Shown piece after piece: positions 19,169 to 27,900 of a DNA stretch of 64,000 nucleotides (position 1 is the stretch's first letter; every line of letters starts with the position of its first letter). The notes beneath the pieces were generated by a model. The model was not told the DNA's origin. It saw only the letters and a program-made list of their open reading frames with translations, and did not search any database. The DNA comes from Melanopsichium pennsylvanicum (Eukaryota > Basidiomycota > Ustilaginomycetes > Ustilaginales). The position numbers and the translations under genes are program-made. Location of the stretch: positions 248,001 to 312,000 of the forward strand of contig OAPG01000011.1 in the NCBI GenBank assembly GCA_900208305.1. The letters are read 5' to 3'.

Positions 19169-21265
19169 TTAGGCGGTCAACTCGGGCTTAGTCTTCTCAC
19201 TCTTTCTCCTCTTCGCATAGCCTTTGGGCAAGAATCCTGGTGCATCCACCTCACCCCTCTCAATGAGATCCAATTGCTTGATCATGTCATAATTGATCTT
19301 TTGGCTCACCACCGAATCGCCCTTGTAATCTGGATGGTTTCGCACATACTGCCGGATCCAGCTTGCTGTCGTCATGAGCTTGCCGCTGGCCCTCTGACTT
19401 ACCAGTTCAAGGTACAATCCCATCTCGCACCGCGTCTCTACATCAATGTTGAGACTGTCCAGATAGTTGTGCACCAATCCGACCAGACCAGGGAATTCGT
19501 CGCCTTTTCCGTTCATCAGTTGGTCCATGCTGAATTCCGCATGCTCCTCTTCGTCTTCCGAGCCAGTGCTTGCAATGCTTTGCGGACTTGCTCGTCCTCC
19601 ATTCGTACCGTTCACCACGCCATTCGAGTTGGGCTGAAGGTTCTCGGCAGAGCTACATCTAGACACCTGCCTACTCGCTTGCCTGCTCGCGTGACGATTC
19701 CTAGTCCTGTAAACTTCCTTCCTGAACCAAAACTTGTCGCCATTCACCGCATCCCTATTGTGAGCCCTCTTCATGTTCTCATCCACCTTGGACAAAGGCA
19801 TATAGAAGTTGAGTCCAAAACTCAATATCGCTCTCGTCAGCAAAACGATAAACACACTGAATGCGGCGTTTTCGAAATCCGTAATCTGCACTTCCATACT
19901 CCTAAATTCCACCCTCCATCCAATCCTTCCTCCCGGCGGTGGGGGTTTGAATCGTATCGTCTGCCAATTTGTTGATTGCAAGTTCTCGAAATGGTCCATA
20001 CTCGTTTCATCGTCCTGATCCACCATCTCGCTGAAGATGACAAGAGGGTCTCGGATGAAGAGATGCGCGAGGTGGTCTGCCAACAGTTCATCCACACCGC
20101 CGTCCAAGAGCTGCTGTTTGATCTCGTTGTTGATAGGCAAGGGGTTATCGTTGTAGCAGCGCTTGTTGAGAGGATCTTGGGAGATGTACGAGTCTACAGA
20201 GTCGTACCTAGACTTTGGAATCGGTTCTGCATCTCTGTTCAGTCCTCCTCTGGCGGTATGGCCAGGCAAGGGTAGTGCGGGCTCGCCTCGTTCTTGGGGT
20301 GTTCGGTCGTCCACTGCGGCGGAAATGACATTCCATCGGCAATCCACATCCGCCAAGTAGCCCCTGTACGCCGGCGAAGCCGCAGTGAGTGCCAACAGCA
20401 ATGGCCCAATAGGAATCAACTGATCATAAACCGTCCTTGCCTCCTGCACGGAACAAGCCTGGAAGGTAACTTGGAGACAGCAACAGCCCATACCGAATCC
20501 CATTGCGTCCATGTAGATGTGGTCGGGCTTCGCCGCTCCAGCTTTAGCTTCTGCGTCCTCAGGAAAGAGGTTTCGGTGCCAAGGGATACTGGGGTCGATA
20601 AAGGGCGAGGGAGTGTTGACGTCTTTGAAAATGGGCATGTTGATAGCAACCTTGGAGCCTCGACGTTTGCGAATGTTGGCGGCAAGCGTGGGGAACCGAG
20701 CGTGCGGGTTGATGAGTTGGTCTGGGAGGAACATGGATCTGAAAGCATTACCAGCGGCTTGGTAGTGGGGCTCGGTGAATGGTGCATCGGTGACTCCCAA
20801 GCGTGGATATGAAGTTAAGGTGATGGGCATCTCGTTAGGTTTGAGGTGAGATCTAGCGATCTGGCGACGGAGCCTCATGTTTCGCTCGACACCTCGCAGC
20901 TCTTTTGGGCTAGCACCATAAGGAGAACCAGGAGTAGACTCGAGCATGAAGCGGCCAAACTCAGGATGGAAGGTAGGAATTTGTGCAGCAAGCGCAGGAG
21001 CAGATTCTCTTGTCTCTTGGTCGCTCGCAGAGAGAAGTTTGAGGATCTCTTCTTGACGGAGTGAGAGCTTGGCATTCTGAGTTTGTTCGTCGAAAGAGAC
21101 GACGATATACTCTATCTCGTCACCCCAGAGAAGGATGTCGCCGCGACGGTCCTTGATCTTATTCCAGAGAGAAAGGAACTGTTGGATGCCATGTTTGCGG
21201 ACGTGCGATGCCAAGGGTTGGGCATCTTGCCAATCCATGGGGGTTCCGAGCGAGAGTAGACCCAT
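19169..21265 (-). CDS. GCS1: Glutamate-cysteine ligase catalytic subunit
   Basis: 698 residues, no intron, ATG at 21265. Hallmarks of eukaryotic GCL: MGLLSLGTPMDW at the start, WGDEIEY at 47-53 (metal/glutamate binding region), MLESTPGSPYG (107-117), and the characteristic MGFGMGCCCLQVTFQ at 255-269. The motif WRVEFRSMEVQ further on is also conserved. A Ser/Asn-rich insert near 550-600 is lineage-specific. The enzyme joins L-glutamate and L-cysteine with ATP, the rate-limiting step of glutathione synthesis, in the cytosol. The C-terminus ends in a basic stretch (AKRRKSEKTK). Upstream at 21537-21580 is an (ACGAGC)-type hexamer repeat. Confidence 0.98.
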   Translation of the reverse strand: MGLLSLGTPMDWQDAQPLASHVRKHGIQQFLSLWNKIKDRRGDILLWGDEIEYIVVSFDEQTQNAKLSLRQEEILKLLSASDQETRESAPALAAQIPTFHPEFGRFMLESTPGSPYGASPKELRGVERNMRLRRQIARSHLKPNEMPITLTSYPRLGVTDAPFTEPHYQAAGNAFRSMFLPDQLINPHARFPTLAANIRKRRGSKVAINMPIFKDVNTPSPFIDPSIPWHRNLFPEDAEAKAGAAKPDHIYMDAMGFGMGCCCLQVTFQACSVQEARTVYDQLIPIGPLLLALTAASPAYRGYLADVDCRWNVISAAVDDRTPQERGEPALPLPGHTARGGLNRDAEPIPKSRYDSVDSYISQDPLNKRCYNDNPLPINNEIKQQLLDGGVDELLADHLAHLFIRDPLVIFSEMVDQDDETSMDHFENLQSTNWQTIRFKPPPPGGRIGWRVEFRSMEVQITDFENAAFSVFIVLLTRAILSFGLNFYMPLSKVDENMKRAHNRDAVNGDKFWFRKEVYRTRNRHASRQASRQVSRCSSAENLQPNSNGVVNGTNGGRASPQSIASTGSEDEEEHAEFSMDQLMNGKGDEFPGLVGLVHNYLDSLNIDVETRCEMGLYLELVSQRASGKLMTTASWIRQYVRNHPDYKGDSVVSQKINYDMIKQLDLIERGEVDAPGFLPKGYAKRRKSEKTKPELTA

Positions 21266-22116
21266 GTTGAGACTTGATACGCCGCTGTTGTAGCAGCAAA
21301 ATGATTATATCAACCGTGGTGAGAGACCGTGTGAGGAGGAGAGCAGAGGGAGGAAGCCGACGTGATGTGGTCGTTGTTGTGATGCGCTCGAACAGATAGA
21401 GTGAGCGTGGAGCGGTGGTTCAGGGGTGCTGTTTCGCGTGAGAGTGCTTTGCCGATGATGTTGGTGATGGTGACGACGACGATGATCGATTAGCAATATG
21501 CTGGAATCAAAGCAGTGAACAACCACCAAGAGTGCGAATACGAGCACGAGCACGAGCACGAGAACGAGCACGAGAACGAGTACAACGGATGCAACCAGAA
21601 AAAAAGGGAATGATTTCTAGATCGGATCAGATTCCAACAACCTCATAATCAGTTTCAGCAGCAGCCAACAGCACAAAGTATACTTCGCCGAGTCCAACGA
21701 AAAAGAAGAATTACAGAATAAAAGAAATGGATTTGTTCGTAAAAGTTCACTATTTATTCGCGGTGCGATCTTAGCTCGCTTGGCTAAAACCCGAGAGTGA
21801 GTACAGTAAATTAAATAAGTAAATAAATGTACAATTTAATTTAATTTACAGTGTAAGTCGGTGCCCCGATCTGCGCCTGCCCCGATGCGAACCAGTTTTG
21901 GGCTGACCTACTATTAGTTATTTTAGTGGGTGCATTTTTCGGCCTTTTTTTTGCGCTTCATTTTTTCGATTCTTGAATATTTGAGCTTCCAGATTTTGGC
22001 GAGACATGTGAGTTCTGATCCGAGTCTTAAAAAACACCGTTCTCAACACCGTTGCAACCATCGATATACGCTTGCTTAGAGAGACCCCAACAGTCAAAGC
22101 CGGATCGATACACACA
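21266..22116. other. Intergenic region shared by divergent GCS1 and ICT1-like genes
   Basis: 851 bp. A hexamer repeat (variants of ACGAGC/ACGAGA) covers 21537-21580. An AT-rich patch at 21802-21855 forms an imperfect inverted repeat: TACAGTAAATTAAAT on the left and ATTTAATTTACAGTGTA on the right. No gene seen; promoters of both neighbours must be here. Confidence 0.6.
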
Positions 22117-22833
22117 ATGTGGAGTCGAGCAGCTTCACTGCGATTCGTGCTCTCGCGCGCACAGGTGATCGTCCCTGGATCGTACGCCGTAGCTGTTTCA
22201 GCATCAAGGGCCGAATTTAGACTTGTCTTTCCTTCCTCCAAATCTCTTGTCCCAATTTCCAACAGCTTTGCAGCAATCTGCACATCTTCACTAAGGCACG
22301 ATCAAGACAAAGCTCTCGAATATGACCAAGAGGAAATGAAACAGCGTCGACGATGGATAGCAACATTTGAGCCCCTCGCATTACGTCGCAACGATTTCCA
22401 GGTCACCTTTTCCCGCTCGTCCGGTCCAGGAGGTCAAAATGTCAACAAGCTCAACACAAAAGCCAACGTCCGTCTTGATCTCTCCCAAACCTCCTCTCAC
22501 GCTTCTGAATCCCTTGACCCTTCTCATCCTCTAAAGTGGCTCACCCGCGATCTCGTTTCACGCATTGCCAAAAACTCTCCTTACTACGTCGCTTCAGATC
22601 ACAGCCTCTTGTTCACAAGTATGAGACATAGAACTCAGGAAGCCAATGTTCAAGATGCACTCGAAAAAATGCATGCGCATCTGCTCGACTTAGCACAGCA
22701 CGGACTGGTGGGAGAGACCAGTAAACAGCAAAGAGATCGAGTAAGGCGATTACAAGACGCCGACGCGAGGAGGAAGAAGAACAACAAAATCAAAAGAGCT
22801 GACGTCAAGAGTGGAAGAAAGTTCAAAGGTTGA
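22117..22833 (+). CDS. ICT1/MRPL58-like mitochondrial peptidyl-tRNA hydrolase (class I release factor fold)
   Basis: 238 residues from the first ATG at 22117 (the frame is open further up, without ATG). The start MWSRAASLRFVLSRAQ is a typical presequence. The GGQ motif lies at 105-107 in SRSSGPGGQNVNKLNTKA, which is the ICT1/YaeJ signature. The C-terminus is strongly basic (ARRKKNNKIKRADVKSGRK), the tail that in YaeJ/ICT1 enters the empty mRNA channel of stalled ribosomes. Codon-recognition domains of ordinary release factors are absent, and length fits ICT1 or fungal Pth4-type proteins. Role: hydrolysis of peptidyl-tRNA on stalled mitoribosomes. Its stop lies 17 bp from the stop of the convergent TCAB1-like gene. 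Confidence 0.88.
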   Translation: MWSRAASLRFVLSRAQVIVPGSYAVAVSASRAEFRLVFPSSKSLVPISNSFAAICTSSLRHDQDKALEYDQEEMKQRRRWIATFEPLALRRNDFQVTFSRSSGPGGQNVNKLNTKANVRLDLSQTSSHASESLDPSHPLKWLTRDLVSRIAKNSPYYVASDHSLLFTSMRHRTQEANVQDALEKMHAHLLDLAQHGLVGETSKQQRDRVRRLQDADARRKKNNKIKRADVKSGRKFKG

Positions 22834-22850
22834 TGCCATTTGTGTATTGG

Positions 22851-24416
22851 TCATGCTTTACAGGAAACAGCCATATCACTTGGCGGTTTCGAAAAGTTCC
22901 ATACTTTTAGCGAGCTATCCTCCGAGAACCAAGCCCCTTTTTGGTCACCTCCACCTTGTGGTGATTCGCAAGCACTACTTTCGCAATCTTGATACGAATC
23001 GCTATCGTAGTCCGAACCTGGATCACGCCAGTGCCGCGAACCAGAAACAGACACCAACCAAGGCTCATGAGCATGAAAGCATACTGATCCAATTGCATCT
23101 TGATGCGCTCGCCAGTTGAGATCGGGTAACAGCTCTACAGCCACCGTGCTTTCTTCGTCCTCCGTGCCAACGTCTGTAAATCGCTCGGAATCAATTCTCC
23201 ACAAACTGATCACTCCATGCTCGTCACCGGTAGCTATCCACCTGCCAGCCCAATCCACGTCGAAATACATCCTTTGATGGCTATTCCCTCCCGGTCTCCT
23301 CAATTTGGCCAAAAGGTGCGCGCTCCTTACGCCTTTGGATGGCTCTATGAGCGGCTTGAAGCTCCACCTAGACGTATCGCCCATGAGATACCTTGTATCA
23401 TAGACATAAATATAATTCGACCTTCTCGAGGCCACGAACAGCACATACGGCGAACGTGGATGGAACTTGAGCTGCGTGATACCCTCTCCTTCGACCTCTC
23501 TCCAGCCTGCTAGACAAGAGCTTTGCGCCAATGCCTGTTCGTCGTAGCTTGACATGGCAGTGTGCTCCACTGGCTGCGGGAATTGAGCCGGCACAAGATC
23601 GTAGATCCCGATGGTGCCTTGAAATGTACCTACGGCAACAAGCTCGTGTGTTGAGGGCTCGCTGGGGTGTGCTACAGTCGCAATGGCCGAGATTATGCCT
23701 CGCTGACCATTGCTGGACCGTTTAGCTGAGATGAGCGGGATATGCGAGTGGGTGTTGAGTCCAGGCGTTGAAAGCGGGAAGACGGCGAGGCATGAATACA
23801 GGCCACAATAAATGCGGCAGAGGTCGGGGCTGAAAGCAAGTGAGTGAGGTCCGACAAACTTTTCAACGTGGTTCATGATCGAGTACGTTGCACGCAAACT
23901 TGAGTCTGTACTGGATGTGAGACGCACGGGTAGGTCCCTATGGGATTCGGCAAAGCACCACGTTGCTGTACAAGTGGCTAAATGATCTGAAGCGATTGAA
24001 TCTGCATCGTCTTTCGATTGCTCTATGGCTGGAACCGGATACCATATTGCATCGAGGAGAGGAGATGGACTTTTCGTTTGCAATTTCCTTTGAATCACGC
24101 CAGTGCGGGAAAAATCTAGCACATGCTTCTGCTGCGACTCTGTTATGGCAAGCATGACTGATCCATCAGGTGCCCACATTGCTCTTCGGTAGAAGTCATG
24201 ACATGGTTGCTTGAATGATTCGCTCGCATCTGACGACACTACTGAAGATCTGCGTATTGGATGGTCGAGCTTGAAGAGCAAATGTGGTGCTGTGACGGTT
24301 CCATTGCCTAGTAGTGAATTCCATGCTGGAACATTGAAGTCAGGTAGTGACGAGTACTCTGATTGCGATGTCTGAGTCACTTGAGTGGGGTCCCCTTCGA
24401 TTGCTTCCGTGGTCAT
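22851..24416 (-). CDS. WD-repeat protein resembling TCAB1/WDR79/WRAP53
   Basis: 521 residues from the first in-frame ATG (24416). The frame stays open to a stop near 24596, so an upstream exon or non-ATG start is possible; a CAG acceptor-like site lies at 24580-24582. WRAP53-family features: the RRAMWAPDGSVMLAITE block (family: C-WSPDG-ILT), RATYSIMNHVEKFVGPHSLAFSPD, YCGLYSCLAVF (family: GY), GQRGIISAIATV (family: GQKGIISC), TFQGTIGIYDL, GITQLKFHP, VLFVASRRSNYIYVYDTR, and IATGDEHGVISLWRID. An acidic Ser/Asp insert sits in the last blade. Family knowledge: TCAB1 binds the CAB box of scaRNAs and telomerase RNA and delivers them to Cajal bodies. Confidence 0.75.
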   Translation of the reverse strand: MTTEAIEGDPTQVTQTSQSEYSSLPDFNVPAWNSLLGNGTVTAPHLLFKLDHPIRRSSVVSSDASESFKQPCHDFYRRAMWAPDGSVMLAITESQQKHVLDFSRTGVIQRKLQTKSPSPLLDAIWYPVPAIEQSKDDADSIASDHLATCTATWCFAESHRDLPVRLTSSTDSSLRATYSIMNHVEKFVGPHSLAFSPDLCRIYCGLYSCLAVFPLSTPGLNTHSHIPLISAKRSSNGQRGIISAIATVAHPSEPSTHELVAVGTFQGTIGIYDLVPAQFPQPVEHTAMSSYDEQALAQSSCLAGWREVEGEGITQLKFHPRSPYVLFVASRRSNYIYVYDTRYLMGDTSRWSFKPLIEPSKGVRSAHLLAKLRRPGGNSHQRMYFDVDWAGRWIATGDEHGVISLWRIDSERFTDVGTEDEESTVAVELLPDLNWRAHQDAIGSVCFHAHEPWLVSVSGSRHWRDPGSDYDSDSYQDCESSACESPQGGGDQKGAWFSEDSSLKVWNFSKPPSDMAVSCKA

Positions 24417-24946
24417 GTCGGCTTCCTTGACATCCCAGATTGCTGTGTATTCTTCTGATGATCGATTGGGGTATAACAGAGCGCAGATTGACCATGGTGG
24501 CTTGATGGTGTTGCCATATGGGCGTACCAAGTGGACCCTGAATCCGGCCAAATTCTGCAAAAGAGCTTCGGCGGCGTACTGTAATCGAGGCGCTCAGTCC
24601 GTTTTTGGAAAAAGTAGTAAGAAAGCTTTTAATGGAGCTGACGTCGGCTTCTAAGCAACTTTGACATCTATACTACTTTACTCTACCGGCCTATCCTAAC
24701 ATCCCACTTCTGCGAATCAGCTATCGTGCTTTCGTTCTTCATCCTCACTGCAAGCTGTACACGAAACGAAGCAAGACACTCCGTTCAATCACCCTGGTAC
24801 ACAATGCTACAGACTGCCGCGTAAAGTTGACAAAAAATGTCTCGACTCCAGCTTACATCGTGTAGCGATTCATTCATAAGTTGCGCTTAGATTCATAAGT
24901 TGCGCCTAAGCGCAAACGCAACACACAGTAAGGTTATAACTTCGAG
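24417..24946. promoter_or_regulatory. Divergent promoter region between the TCAB1-like gene and MIP1
   Basis: 530 bp. A ~19-bp unit beginning ATTCATAAGTTGCGC is tandemly duplicated at 24872-24910, ending 37 bp before the MIP1 ATG. GCGCTTAG at 24883-24890 and CTAAGCGC at 24906-24913 form an exact inverted repeat with a 15-base loop. A TACTGTA is at 24577. The open frame of the TCAB1-like gene extends into 24417-24593 without an ATG. Confidence 0.55.
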
Positions 24947-27900
24947 ATGCTATCAGCAATCTTGCGGTCAGGCAGAGGCATCTGTGCATCATCGCGTAGG
25001 GCACTCAAACCCAAGAGCGTCGCGGCTAAATGGTTACCAATACCACAGATTGCTGCAGCCAGCCATCCAGCACCTCAATTCCTGCGTCTGCAACACCAGC
25101 AGAAACGATGGCATGCCGCGACACCCATTGATTTTCCGTCACTACAATCAAAGATACCACACCATGCACCGTCAACAAAGGCAGCCAAATCGCCTTCGAA
25201 AAACGTTTCGCCGAAATGTGATCCTCTAGAGATCCCTCGCAATCAAGTGGGAGTTCAATTACTGCCTAGAAGGCTCCACGAGCAGCTCTTTCCCAGCACG
25301 ATGGATCCTGTACCGCCAATCGCACCCAAGGCTCTCAACATTTGTCGCGATCATCTAAGTCAGCATGGTCTCAAAGCCTCGGATGCTTCCACCCTCCCGC
25401 AAACCTCGTTCGATCTACCACCTCTACAAGGTAAAGACCTTGCACAGCACTTTTGGAACCTCGGAAGGCAAGTAGCTCAACCATGGCTGGGCTTTGCAAA
25501 CAGACTTGCAGCTCTCAAGCCTACGGAGCCACCAGAAGAGCTAGAGGAGGCAACCTCTAAAGCCTCGGTAGAAGAAGACTTCCGCTTCGAAGCCAGTGAA
25601 TGGCTCAAGCTCGACCCTGCCCTTCGCACACCAGGACATCTCAAACCAGTCACATGGACGATCGAGCCTGGATGGACAAAGTATCCCATCCTTCGATCTG
25701 AAGATGGATCCGCTGCAGCACTTGGGCCTGGCATTAGTGTTCCGTATCCCGACAAGGAGGACGACATGCTGGTATTCGATGTAGAGACCATGGTACAGGA
25801 GGGGCCGTTTCCAGTTATGGCCACCGCTGCCGGCGCGAATGCTTGGTATAGTTGGCTCTCTCCTTGGTTGCTACAGCGTGGTCAAGGCTCCGAACGCAAA
25901 GATCATCTCATCCCACTCGGTCCCAGCGGCAAGCACGACCGAGCTCGCCTCATTGTGGGTCACAACGTCTCGTACGACCGAGCGAGGACCTTGGAGGAAT
26001 ACACCCTCGACCTAGGCTCCACTCGTTGGCTTGATACCATGTCATTGCATGTCGCAACCCGAGGCATCTCCTCACCCCAGCGTCCCGCGTGGATGAAGCA
26101 CAACAAGGCTAAAGCAGAGAAGCGTGCAAAAAAGCTGCTCGAACAGGCTGCGCTCAAAGAAGAAACCCGTAGAGCCATCGAGAACGCTCTGTCGGGTCTC
26201 GAATACGACTCGGATCAGCTTGAAGGTCTGAAGCTCGAAGGCCTTGCTCTAGATGCCGTACAGACGTCTTCAAGCACAAGTCCTGCTGACACCAGCGCAG
26301 ATGCTGCTGTATCACCGCCAACATTGGACATGCCCTTCAGCGACGATGAGAGCGACCGACTTGCGTCCCACGTCTCACTGCCCAGCTCATCCGAGTCGAA
26401 ATGGCTCGAAGAGACCTCCAAGAACTCGCTCGCCGATGTCGCCCGCCTTCACCGCATTCCGATGAAAGTCTCAAAATCAGCCCGTAACGTCTTCGTCGAC
26501 GGTGCATCGCGCGAAGAGATACTCGGAGATGTCCAGCATCTCCTCAGCTACTGCGCTTCCGATGTCGTGGTGACGCACGAGATTTTTCGCCGAACATGGC
26601 CAGACTTTGCCGCTCGATGTCCACATCCCGCCACTATGGCTGGTGTCTTTGGTCTCGGATCCACGTTTCTCCCCGTCGACGATGAATGGATCGACTATCA
26701 ACGTCGCTGTGACGAGCAATTCAATCGCATCAACGATCAAGTCCAAAAATGTCTTATCGACCTCGCTGAGAAACTTAGAGATGAAGGGACCAAGGATGTT
26801 TCCTGGAGTTTGGCCGCACAAATTGCAGAGGAGAAACAGCTCATGCTGGACCCAGAGCAAAACGAGCCCGTGTTTCCAAACCCAGATCGCAAGAGAGCTT
26901 GGTGGGAGGACGATCCATGGTATTCGCAGCTGGATTGGACGCCGAAGAAGCCAAAGAAGGCCAAGATAGCGGGAGACGGTGCAAGTGTCAGTGCGACGCC
27001 CCGGTCCGACTTTTCACTGCCCACATGGTATCGTGATGGCGTGTTACGCAACAAGACCAAGGATGGATTCTCACAAAAGAGCACCATCGCACAGCAGCTG
27101 CTGAAATTGCGAATCGATGGAAAGGTTGTCCTGCGAGTTGCGGGAAGAGGGTGGATGCTGGAGGATGGCACAGCGCTGATCGGAAGCAATCTTCTCGCCG
27201 CAGCTGCGTTGAAGAGGTATGGAAGCAAGATGACCAGCGCCGCGGGCCCGACTGGAGCCAACGTTCTCTCCGCCGTTCTCACAAGTGATTTCTCCTCCAT
27301 AGACGACATCAATGGTCACCTGCGGCAGCTTGCCGATGCTGCAAGGGATCTCTCCCAGAAAGAAGTAGAAGCAGATCCACAGCTCGCCCAATTGGATTGG
27401 TCGCTCAGAGATATCAAACTCGAAGAGTTGACTGCCCTGCGTGGCGGCACTTCAGCAGCACAGAACTCGGACTTCACCAGTACCCCGGCTGCCGAAGCAA
27501 TTAGCGAACCTGCGTGGTGGCCGAAATGGTACTGGGACCTGTACAAGAGCGCAACTGGCGAATTGCAAGTCACCATCCGCTCAGCTATCGCTCCAATTCT
27601 TCTCAAGATCTCGTGGAGAGGATGTCCGCTCTATCGTAGTCGCGAGCACGGATGGATTTTCCGGCATGACCCCTCCGAAGGGCCGGAGCTCGTGACCCGT
27701 CAAGCGCCACTGGCCTTCGGTATGGCTGCTGACGGCATGCTGCAGCATTTGGCAGCACCAGTGGAAGGTAAGGCAGTCAAACCTAAGAAGGGCAATACCA
27801 ATGGCAAGGCGAAGAGCGATAGCGATACCCCTCCCCTCATCGTGAAAGCTTTTGGCACTTCGACATTCTACAAAGTGCCTCATAGCGAAGGCGAAGGGGC

